From: Sphaerisporangium dianthi
GTDB lineage: Bacteria > Actinomycetota > Actinomycetes > Streptosporangiales > Streptosporangiaceae
Reading direction: 5' to 3'
Length of the DNA stretch: 64,000 bases
Assembly: GCF_042654065.1 (NCBI RefSeq)
Contig: NZ_JBHSFP010000010.1
Coordinates: 1-64,000, forward strand
Shown here: piece by piece, positions 44,069 to 51,906 of the stretch
Layout: each line of letters opens with the position of its first letter
Position numbering within the stretch: the stretch's first letter is position 1
The notes under the pieces: generated by a model
What the model was told of the DNA's origin: nothing
Database searches by the model: none
What the model saw: only the letters and a program-made list of their open reading frames with translations
Program-made: the position numbers and the translations under genes

Positions 44069-45097
44069 ATGACGGTGCACGGAGAGAGGAGCGCGGTGTC
44101 CATGGGTCCGCGGAAGCAGGACACGCCGGCGGCGCCGCCCGGCCGGCGGGGACGGGTGCGGGGGGCGGCGGGCGCCGCGACGGCGATGTTCTGTGTCGGG
44201 ACGCTGACGGCGGTGTCCCCGGCGCTGCACCACTACCCCCTCTACGGCGGGCAGGCGCTGCGCTACGCCCTGGGCGGGCTGGTGCTGCTGGCGGTAATGA
44301 GAGCGCGCGGGCTGGCCCACCTGCGGCTGAACCGCAAGGAGCTGGCGCTGATCGTGCTGCTGGCCGCCGTCGGGCTGGCCGCGTTCAACGTCTTCGTCAT
44401 CGAGTCCACCCGGTACGCCGACCCCGCGACGGTGGGGACGATCATCGCCACGGTGCCGATCATCCTCGCCCTGGCCGGGCCGCTCATGGAGCGCAGGCGG
44501 CCGACGCCGCACATCGTGGCGGCCTCCGTGCTCGTGGCCGGAGGCGCAGGGGTGGCCACCGGGCTCGGCGGGGGCACCCTGGCCGGGGTGGTGCTGGCGC
44601 TCGGCGCGCTGGCGTGCGAGGTGGGGTTCTCGCTGCTCGCCGTCCCCCTGCTGGCGCGTCTCGGCGCGGTGCGCGTCTCGGCGTACGCGACGATCGCCGC
44701 CGTGCCGCTCCTGCTGGTCGCCGGGGTGGCGGTGGACGGCCGGTCCGCGCTGCGGGCGCCCACGCCGGGCGAGGCGGCGGCGCTCGCCTACCTGGCGGTG
44801 GTGGTGACCGCGTTCGCGTTCTTCTGCTGGTACGACGCGCTGCCCCGTCTCGGGGCCGAACGGGCCGGGTTGTTCTCCGGTCTCCTGCCGATCGGCGCCA
44901 TCGTCTCCAGTGTGATCCTCGGCACCGGCCGGCCGGGCGTCCCGGACATCCTGGGCGCCGCGCTGGTCATCGCCGGCCTGCTGTCCGGCCTGCGCCCGGG
45001 ACGCCGTCAGGAGGCGGGCCCACCGCGCGGCGCGCGCGGCGATGGTGTAGTCCTGGTCGAAAGCTCTGGTAACGGTCAGGAAGGATCACATCGGTGA
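44069..45097 (+). CDS. EamA family (DMT) transporter
   Basis: About ten membrane spans in two repeats of five identify a drug/metabolite transporter: ALRYALGGLVLLAVMRARG in the first half and LAYLAVVVTAFAFFCWYDAL with GLLPIGAIVSSV in the second. The protein probably exports a small metabolite. The start is open: ATG 44069, or GTG 44096/ATG 44102 after GGAGAGAGGAG, which would remove a non-membrane stretch. It overlaps the next gene by GTGA, so transport and reduction may act on the same compound. Confidence 0.85.
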   Translation: MTVHGERSAVSMGPRKQDTPAAPPGRRGRVRGAAGAATAMFCVGTLTAVSPALHHYPLYGGQALRYALGGLVLLAVMRARGLAHLRLNRKELALIVLLAAVGLAAFNVFVIESTRYADPATVGTIIATVPIILALAGPLMERRRPTPHIVAASVLVAGGAGVATGLGGGTLAGVVLALGALACEVGFSLLAVPLLARLGAVRVSAYATIAAVPLLLVAGVAVDGRSALRAPTPGEAAALAYLAVVVTAFAFFCWYDALPRLGAERAGLFSGLLPIGAIVSSVILGTGRPGVPDILGAALVIAGLLSGLRPGRRQEAGPPRGARGDGVVLVESSGNGQEGSHR

Positions 45098-46071
45098 CAG
45101 GTACAGCGGCGGTCGCGAGCCCGGTGGACTTCACCGTGCACGGGGACTACGGCCTGAAGAACGCCAACAGCGCGACCGGCGCGTTCACGCGCCCGCCGTA
45201 CAGCTTCAAAGATCGCGTCACCGCCGACGGCAGCAGCGGCTATCCCGCCGAGCCGGGCCGCTACCACCTCTACGTGTCCCTCGCCTGCCCCTGGGCGCAC
45301 CGGTCCGTCATCGTGCGGGCGCTGAAAGGGCTGGAGGACGTCGTGTCGATGTCGGTCGTCGACCCGATCCGCGACGGGCGCGGCTGGGCGTTCCGTGAGG
45401 GGCGCGGCCACACCGCCGACCCGGTCAGCGGGTTCACGCTGCTGCGCGACGCCTACGAGGCGAGCGATCCGGGGTACGACGGGCACGTGTCGGTGCCCGT
45501 GCTGTGGGACCGCCGGACGGGGCGCATCGTGAGCAACAACTTCCCCGACATCTCGATCGACCTGGGCACGCAGTTCGACCGGTGGGCCGCCCCGGGCGCC
45601 GATCTCTACCCCGTCGATCTCCGGCCTCAGATCGACGAGCTGAACGACCGCGTGTACGCGACCGTCAACAACGGGGTGTACCGCTGCGGCTTCGCCACGA
45701 GCCAGGAGGCCTACGACGAGGCGGTCCGGGCCCTGTTCGCGACCCTGGACGAGCTGGAGGAGCGCCTCGGCGCCGGGCGCTACCTGTTCGGCGACCGGCT
45801 GACCGAGGCCGACGTCCGGCTGTGGGTGACGCTGGCGCGCTTCGACGCGGTGTACGTGACGCACTTCAAGGCCAACCTGCGCCGCCTGGTGGACTATCCG
45901 AACCTGTGGGCGTACGCCCGCGACCTCTACCAGCGCCCGGCCTTCGGCGGGACGACCGACTTCGACCACATCAAGCGGCACTACTACCAGACCCACCCCC
46001 AGATCAACCCGTCGCGCATCGTCCCTGCCGGCCCGCTGACCGACTGGGCCGCCCCGCACGGCCGCGGCTAG
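45094..46071 (+). CDS. Glutathionyl-hydroquinone reductase-like (GST Xi) enzyme
   Basis: The 325-aa protein resembles YqjG/ECM4: the active-site SLACPWAHRSVIVRALKG (Cys near 68) replaces the usual GST Ser/Tyr, followed by VPVLWDRRTGRIVSNNFPDI and a helical domain with RLTEADVRLWVTLARFDAVY. These enzymes release quinones from thiol conjugates. Actinomycetes make mycothiol instead of glutathione, so mycothiol is the probable thiol here (inference). Second gene of a two-gene operon with the transporter. Confidence 0.87.
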   Translation: MTGTAAVASPVDFTVHGDYGLKNANSATGAFTRPPYSFKDRVTADGSSGYPAEPGRYHLYVSLACPWAHRSVIVRALKGLEDVVSMSVVDPIRDGRGWAFREGRGHTADPVSGFTLLRDAYEASDPGYDGHVSVPVLWDRRTGRIVSNNFPDISIDLGTQFDRWAAPGADLYPVDLRPQIDELNDRVYATVNNGVYRCGFATSQEAYDEAVRALFATLDELEERLGAGRYLFGDRLTEADVRLWVTLARFDAVYVTHFKANLRRLVDYPNLWAYARDLYQRPAFGGTTDFDHIKRHYYQTHPQINPSRIVPAGPLTDWAAPHGRG

Positions 46072-46588
46072 CGAGCCCCCGTCCGCCTCACCGCCGAGGG
46101 CGCCTGACCGGCGTCCTCGGCTTCGTCGTGCCATGCCCCGGGGTTCCCGGTCCCCCGCGGCTAGTGGTGTTCCCGCGCGCCTGACGTGCCGGCTCCGCCC
46201 GCCGCCCACCGGGACAAGGGCCACTTCAGAGCATTTTTACGTACATGTACGGATGTACCTACGGATGTTCAACCCTGACATGCGCACCTAGCGTCTCGCC
46301 CAGGCCGGTTCGCTCCCGGCCTGGTACGCGAGAACAGGAGCGCCGTCACGTGACACCCCCGCCCGTCCCGCCTTAGCCGTCCCTCCCGCCATGGGAGATG
46401 TTCTCCGGCGGATGGTGCGGCCAGACCCCCCGCTCATACCGCTCCGTCCGCCGGGCTCGCCATTCATTTCTCTCATCACCCCCTAATCCCACCCGTCGCG
46501 CCGCCGGGCACCCCCCTGCGGCGGGACAGCCGCGCCCCCGCCCGACCGGCGGCAGCGGAGGTGGGAGGCAGAGAAAGGAAGAACGCGC
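46072..46588. other. Upstream region of the M4 protease, with a 12-bp palindrome
   Basis: This stretch of about 520 bases holds no clear gene. A perfect palindrome CGTACATGTACG (46240-46251) lies in a short AT-richer patch, with GATGTACCTACGGATG right behind it; it may be a regulator site for the protease gene 340 bp downstream. Short open frames around 46290-46590 lack ribosome binding sites or family features. AAAGGAAG just before 46589 is the protease ribosome binding site. Confidence 0.45.
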
Positions 46589-48841
46589 ATGAGGCGCAGA
46601 GCTCTACTGGCCGCCGTGGCCTGCGTGGCCACGGTCGCCGTGGTGGCACCCGCCACCCCCGCGGGCGCCAAGCCTTCGCCCGGGGCCAAGAAAGAGGTCA
46701 ACTCCTCCGTCGCCGCGGCCGAGCGCGCCGCCGCGGATCCGTCGCAGCGCGCTGCGGCCGCCGCGGACCAGGCCGTGGCCAGCGGCCTCGACGACCTCCG
46801 GCTGAGCCTGAACGAGGTCTACAAGCGCACGAAGGTGACCAGCGGCGCGGGCGGCGTCTACTCCGTCGCCTACGAGCGCTCCTACAAGGGCCTTCCGGTG
46901 GTCGGCGGCGACGCGGTCGTGATCGCCGACTCCTCGGGACGGGTGCGCGACACCGTGGCCGCCTCCGCCGCCATGCCCGCCGGCCTGTCGACCACGCCCA
47001 CGGTGACCGCGGAGAGCGCCACAGAGGCCGCCAAGACCAAGCTTGAGCGGGTGGACGACAGCGCCGCGCCACGCCTGGTCATGCTCGCCTGGGGCAAGCC
47101 GCGGCTGGCGTGGGAGGCGACGGTCTCCGGCATCGCCGCCGGCAAGCCGAGCATCCAGCACGTCTTCGTCGACGCGGCCACCGGCGAGATCGCCGACGCC
47201 TACGACGACGTGCGCGAGGGCACCGGCAACGGCTACTACTACGGCAGCGTCACGATCAACACCAGCGGCTCGGGCAGTTCGTACTCGTTGACCGACTCAA
47301 CCCGCAGCGGCCTGCGCTGCGGCGGGCAGAACGGCTCGGCCTACACCGGCACCGACGACGCCTGGGGCACCGGCTCGGGGACGAACCTGGAGACCGCCTG
47401 CGTGGACGCCCTGTACGGCGCCCAGCGGGAATGGGACATGCTGCGCGACTGGCTGGGCCGCAACGGCATCAACGGCAGCGGCGGCGCCTTCCCGATCAGG
47501 GTGGGCCTGAACGACGTCAACGCCTACTGGAACGGCAGCTACACCAACTTCGGCCACTCGCAGGACAACGCCCGGCAGGCCACGCCGATCGACGTGGTGT
47601 CGCACGAGTTCGGCCACGCCATCTTCCAGACGACTCCCGGCGGCGCCGGCTCGGGCAACGAGAACGGCGGCATCAACGAGTCCACCGGCGACATCTTCGG
47701 CGCGCTGACCGAGTCCTACGCCAACAACCCCAACGACCCGCCGGACTACCAGGTCGGCGAGGAGGTCGACCTCGTCGGTGACGGCCCGATCAGGTACATG
47801 TACAACCCGTCGCTCGCCGGCGACCCCAACTGCTGGTCGTCCTCGATCCCGAGCACCGAGGTGCACGCGGCGGCCGGCCCGCTCAACCACTGGTTCTACC
47901 TGCTGGCCGAGGGCTCCGCGCCGGGCGGCGGCAAGCCCAACAGCCCGATCTGCTCCAGCGGCCCCTCGTCGGTGACCGGCCTCGGCATCCAGAAGGCCGG
48001 CAAGATCTATATGGGCGCGCTGCAGCGCAAGACGTCGAGCTGGCGGTACGCCAACATCCGCTCGGCCTCCCTCGCGGCGGCCGTGGAACTGTACGGCGCG
48101 ACGAGCACGGAGTGCGCGACCACCAAGGCGGCGTGGAACTCGATCAACGTGCCCGCGCAGTCCGGTGAGCCGTCCTGCACCCCCAGCTCCAGCAACGACT
48201 TCTCGCTGACGCTGAGCCCGACCGCGGGTTCGGTGGCCCCGGGCTCGTCGACCACCTCGACGGTCGCGACGGCGACCACCGCGGGCAGCGCGCAGACGGT
48301 CGCGCTGTCGGCGTCCGGCCTGCCCTCCGGCGCTAGCGCGAGCTTCAGCCCGTCCTCGGTCACCTCGGGCTCGTCGTCCACGCTGACCATCTCCACCAGC
48401 AGCTCGACCCCGGCCGGCACCTACAGCGTGTCGGTCACCGGAACCGGGACGGGCGCCACCCACAGCGTGACGTACTCGCTGACCGTGACGGGCACCTCCG
48501 GCACCCGCACGTTCACCAACGGCACCGACTACACCATCAACGACGGATCCACGGTCACCAGCCCGATCACCTCGACCGCCAGCGGGAACGCGGTGTCCCC
48601 GGTCCAGGTCAGCGTGACCATCTCCCACACCTGCGCGTACGACCTGGGGATTCGGCTGCGCGGGCCGAGCGGGACCTACTACACGCTGAAGTCCAGCGGC
48701 AGCGGAAGCTGCTCGTCCTTCGGCACCCGCACCTACTCGGTCGCCGTGAGCCAGGTGGCGGCGGGCCAGTGGGCACTCGAGGTCACCGACAACTACCTCC
48801 TCGACACCGGCTACCTGGACACCTGGACCATCACCGTCTAG
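46589..48841 (+). CDS. Secreted M4 (thermolysin-like) metallopeptidase with Ig-like and P domains
   Basis: The 750-aa preproenzyme starts with a Sec signal peptide (1-27). An FTP/PepSY propeptide follows (to about 210), then the catalytic domain with HEFGHAI (His339, Glu340, His343) and GINESTGDIFG (Glu near 363), and the late HAAAGPLNHWFYLLAEG carrying the acid-base His. A Ser/Thr-rich Ig-like domain (about 535-635) and a C-terminal proprotein-convertase P domain (RTFTNGTDYTINDG onward) complete it. All zinc ligands are present. It should digest extracellular protein. Confidence 0.95.
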   Translation: MRRRALLAAVACVATVAVVAPATPAGAKPSPGAKKEVNSSVAAAERAAADPSQRAAAAADQAVASGLDDLRLSLNEVYKRTKVTSGAGGVYSVAYERSYKGLPVVGGDAVVIADSSGRVRDTVAASAAMPAGLSTTPTVTAESATEAAKTKLERVDDSAAPRLVMLAWGKPRLAWEATVSGIAAGKPSIQHVFVDAATGEIADAYDDVREGTGNGYYYGSVTINTSGSGSSYSLTDSTRSGLRCGGQNGSAYTGTDDAWGTGSGTNLETACVDALYGAQREWDMLRDWLGRNGINGSGGAFPIRVGLNDVNAYWNGSYTNFGHSQDNARQATPIDVVSHEFGHAIFQTTPGGAGSGNENGGINESTGDIFGALTESYANNPNDPPDYQVGEEVDLVGDGPIRYMYNPSLAGDPNCWSSSIPSTEVHAAAGPLNHWFYLLAEGSAPGGGKPNSPICSSGPSSVTGLGIQKAGKIYMGALQRKTSSWRYANIRSASLAAAVELYGATSTECATTKAAWNSINVPAQSGEPSCTPSSSNDFSLTLSPTAGSVAPGSSTTSTVATATTAGSAQTVALSASGLPSGASASFSPSSVTSGSSSTLTISTSSSTPAGTYSVSVTGTGTGATHSVTYSLTVTGTSGTRTFTNGTDYTINDGSTVTSPITSTASGNAVSPVQVSVTISHTCAYDLGIRLRGPSGTYYTLKSSGSGSCSSFGTRTYSVAVSQVAAGQWALEVTDNYLLDTGYLDTWTITV

Positions 48842-48857
48842 GCCGGCGCACTTCGAG

Positions 48858-48887
48858 GCCCCCGGGATCGCACCTGGTCCCGGGGGC
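48858..48887. terminator. Terminator between M4 protease and LuxR regulator
   Basis: GCCCCCGGGA (48858-48867) pairs with TCCCGGGGGC (48878-48887), loop 10 nt, followed by TTCTCC. It lies between two convergent genes and can serve both. Confidence 0.8.
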
Positions 48888-48943
48888 TTCTCCGTGCCCG
48901 GCGGCGCCGGCGCGCCTGTGCCCGCCCGGCCTGGACATCTCGG

Positions 48944-51775
48944 TCAGACGGGCGGGGTGACCTCGGTCCTGGAGCGGACGCCGAGCTTGCGCAGCACGGT
49001 GGCGACGTGGCTCTCGACCGTGCGCCTGGACAGGAACAGCACGTCCGCGATCTCCCGGTTGGTGCGGCCGAGCGCGACGAGCCTGGCCACCTCCCGCTCG
49101 CGCTGCGACAGCGCCCCCGCCCCGTTCCTGTGCGGCCGGCCGCCGCGCGGGCGGGGAAGGTGGACCTCGACGCCGATGTCGCGCAGCACGCGCCGGCACC
49201 GAGCGGCGTCATGGGTCGCGCCCATCTCGCCGAACCGTTCGGCCAGCTCGGCGAACGCGGCGGGGGCGGCGGCGTCGCCGAGGGCGAGCCTGGCCCGCGC
49301 CTCTCCCTCTCCCGCCCGCGCCGCCGCGTACGGCTGCGGCATGACCGTGTACGCCTCGCGGGCCGCCGCGTAGTACGCCGCGGCGTCGGTGTGCCGGCGT
49401 TCGCAGGCGGCGAGGGCGCCGCGGGCCGCGTCGAGCGCGGCGCCGGCGGTGGGCGCGACCCGTCCCGCGATGCCGCGGGCGTACTCGGCGACCAGCTCGG
49501 CGGCCCGGCCGGCCCGGCCGCCCCAGGCCATCGCGCTGACGGCGGAGGGCACCAGGTAGGCCCCCCACACCCAGACCCCCTTGCGGCGCAGCAGGTTCGT
49601 CGCCTGCTCGGCCTCGGCGACGGCGCGGTCCAGCGCGCCGCGGGCCAGGTGCAGCTCGATCATCCCGCCGGCGGCGGCCAGCGCGACGGGGACGTACCGG
49701 GCCTCCGGCGCGTCGAGGCCGGCGCCCTGGAAGTGCCTGATGGCCTCGTCCCACTCGCCGGTGGCAAGGGCCAGCCATCCCAGCACCAGCCATAAGTCCA
49801 CCACGATCAGCGGCGTCTCGGTGGCCAGCTCGCCCAGGGCGACCGCCCGGTCGCGCAGCCCTTCCCACCGGCCGGTCAGCCACTCTCTGCGGATGGTCGA
49901 GACGTCGAGCAGGTAGGCGGGGTACTGCGCGCCGGTCTCGGCCGCCAGCCGCCGCCCCTCGCGGCCGAACCTCTCGGCCGCGGCGTAGTGGCCGAGGGTG
50001 GTCGCCGAGTCGTGCAGGTTGCAGTACGCGCGGGCGGCCTCGCGCCTGACGGCCGTGGACGGGTCGCCGGACGGCAGCGTCGCGGCGACGGCGAACGCGC
50101 GGGGAGAGCCGATGGTCATCTCCAGCGAGGCCCGGTTCGCCAGGACGGCGGCGGCCAGCTCGGGATTGTCGGCGGTCGCGACGAGCGCCTCGGCGCGCTC
50201 CATCCACTCACGGTGCTTGGCCAGCGGCTCGACGCCCCACCCGGGCATGGCCAGGCTGGCCCAGCCCCGGGCGGCCAGGGTCGGCCGGTGGCTCAGCTCG
50301 GCGCAGGCAGCCATGATCTCCGGCCGCCCGGCCGCGGTGTCGCCCGCCTGGTTGGACAGGACGACGCCCAGGCTCAGCCGGGCCTCGGCGCGCACGTCCC
50401 TGGACAGGAAGTCGTCGCGCAGCACGTGGCGTAACAGCCGCACCACCCGCTGATGGGACAGGCCCGTGGCCGCGAAGCGGCCGAGCATCAGGGCGAGCGG
50501 GCCCCGTTCGGGCGCGGGCAGCTCCGGATCGTCCAGCATGCCCTCGATGACCTCGACCGCCACGGCGGTGTCGCCGAGCGCGGCGGCCTGCTGGGCGGCG
50601 GCGGTCCCGTGGCGCAGCCACGCCTCGGTGTCGCCGGCCTGCCGGGCGTGGAAGGCGAGCTGCACCAGAGGCGGGGAGTCCATGCCGACGAGCGCCGCCA
50701 CGGCGCGCTCGTGCCCTGACCTGCGGTCGGGGCCGGGGATGGCGTCGTACACCGCCTGCTGGGCCAGCGCGTGGCGGAAGCCGTACCGGCCGCCCGCGTG
50801 CTCGTGCAGGACGCCGGCCCTCAGCGCCTCCCCCAGCCCGGCCGAGGTGCCGCCGACCGCCGTGATCAGCTGCTCACCCGCGGGGAGCCGGAGCAGCGCC
50901 GCCGCCTGCACCGCGCCCACGGCCGCCGCCGGCAGCCCCGCCATGCGATCGGCCATGGCCTCGCGCAGCAGCAGCGGCACTCCGACGCGGTCGAGCGCGT
51001 CGGGGTCCAGCGCGCCCGGTAAGGACCGGACGATCTCCTCCACGACGAACGGGATGCCCGCCGTCCGCTCGTGCAGCCGCGCGACGAACCGGGAGGACAG
51101 GTCGGACCTGTCCAGCAGCGCGCCGGCCAGGCTGGCGACGGCGGAGACGTCCAGCGGGGCGAGCGGCACGACGATGTTCGTGGTGTCGGGCTGGTGGCGG
51201 TAGGCGCGGCCGAGCGGCGAGCGGCCCGCCCCCTGGTCCTCACGCCGGTAGGTGGCCACGAGCGCGAGCCCGGCGGGCGGCTGGCCGGCCAGGAAGCGCA
51301 GCAGGTCGCGGGTGCCGTCGTCGGCCCAGTGCAGGTCCTCGATGACCAGGACGGCGGGCGCGACGGCCGCCAGCAGGGCGCGGATCGCGCGAAACACCCG
51401 GTGCCGCTCGGCGCGGGGGTCCTCCAGCGGAGGCGGGGACGGCGGCAGGGCGCCGGACAGCTCGGGAAGGTAGCCGCGCAGTGCCCCGGTCACCGGGTTG
51501 AGCGCGTCGGGCTCGGGAAGCCGGCCGGCGATGTCGCGTAACGCCTCGAACACCGGCCCGTACGGGAACGGCTCGCGGATCTGGTGGCAGTAGCCGAGCA
51601 GGACGGCCCGGTCGCCGGACGCCAGGCGGCCGAGGGCGGCGCGGACCAGGCGTGTCTTGCCGATGCCGGCCTCGCCCTCCACGAGAACCACGGCGGGCGG
51701 GCGAGTCATCGCGTTGATCAAAGCCCGCAGCTCAGAGGCGCGACCTACCAGTGCGGGCGAGGGCACGCCGCTCAT
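48944..51775 (-). CDS. LAL-type LuxR family regulator with AAA ATPase domain
   Basis: This large ATP-binding LuxR regulator (943 aa) has Walker A VEGEAGIGKTRLVRAAL near the N-terminus, Walker B VLVIEDLHWADDG, a long helical TPR-like sensor region, and a C-terminal LuxR HTH (LSQREREVARLVALGRTNREI...SRRTVESHVATVLRKLGV). Such proteins are usually pathway activators. ATG 51775 has GGAG 7 nt upstream; the longer TTG form at 51844 would begin on the -35 of a good promoter. Its target is not evident; the convergent M4 protease and the upstream TagF-like gene are neighbours. Confidence 0.9.
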   Translation of the reverse strand: MSGVPSPALVGRASELRALINAMTRPPAVVLVEGEAGIGKTRLVRAALGRLASGDRAVLLGYCHQIREPFPYGPVFEALRDIAGRLPEPDALNPVTGALRGYLPELSGALPPSPPPLEDPRAERHRVFRAIRALLAAVAPAVLVIEDLHWADDGTRDLLRFLAGQPPAGLALVATYRREDQGAGRSPLGRAYRHQPDTTNIVVPLAPLDVSAVASLAGALLDRSDLSSRFVARLHERTAGIPFVVEEIVRSLPGALDPDALDRVGVPLLLREAMADRMAGLPAAAVGAVQAAALLRLPAGEQLITAVGGTSAGLGEALRAGVLHEHAGGRYGFRHALAQQAVYDAIPGPDRRSGHERAVAALVGMDSPPLVQLAFHARQAGDTEAWLRHGTAAAQQAAALGDTAVAVEVIEGMLDDPELPAPERGPLALMLGRFAATGLSHQRVVRLLRHVLRDDFLSRDVRAEARLSLGVVLSNQAGDTAAGRPEIMAACAELSHRPTLAARGWASLAMPGWGVEPLAKHREWMERAEALVATADNPELAAAVLANRASLEMTIGSPRAFAVAATLPSGDPSTAVRREAARAYCNLHDSATTLGHYAAAERFGREGRRLAAETGAQYPAYLLDVSTIRREWLTGRWEGLRDRAVALGELATETPLIVVDLWLVLGWLALATGEWDEAIRHFQGAGLDAPEARYVPVALAAAGGMIELHLARGALDRAVAEAEQATNLLRRKGVWVWGAYLVPSAVSAMAWGGRAGRAAELVAEYARGIAGRVAPTAGAALDAARGALAACERRHTDAAAYYAAAREAYTVMPQPYAAARAGEGEARARLALGDAAAPAAFAELAERFGEMGATHDAARCRRVLRDIGVEVHLPRPRGGRPHRNGAGALSQREREVARLVALGRTNREIADVLFLSRRTVESHVATVLRKLGVRSRTEVTPPV

Positions 51776-51815
51776 CCACTGCTCCAAGGTACGGGATACA
51801 TGACCCCCCGGGTCA

Positions 51816-51844
51816 GTTATCCACGTACGATCGGTCAAGGTCAA
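51816..51844 (-). promoter_or_regulatory. Promoter of the LAL regulator
   Basis: On the minus strand TTGACC (51844-51839), a 17-nt spacer and GATAAC (51821-51816) form a housekeeping promoter about 40 nt before the chosen start codon. Confidence 0.6.
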
Positions 51845-51906
51845 CCCCCGGGCGTAACAGCCGTGTTGCGGATGCGGTCAACCACCCCAAGGGGACCCAT
51901 GCGGCC

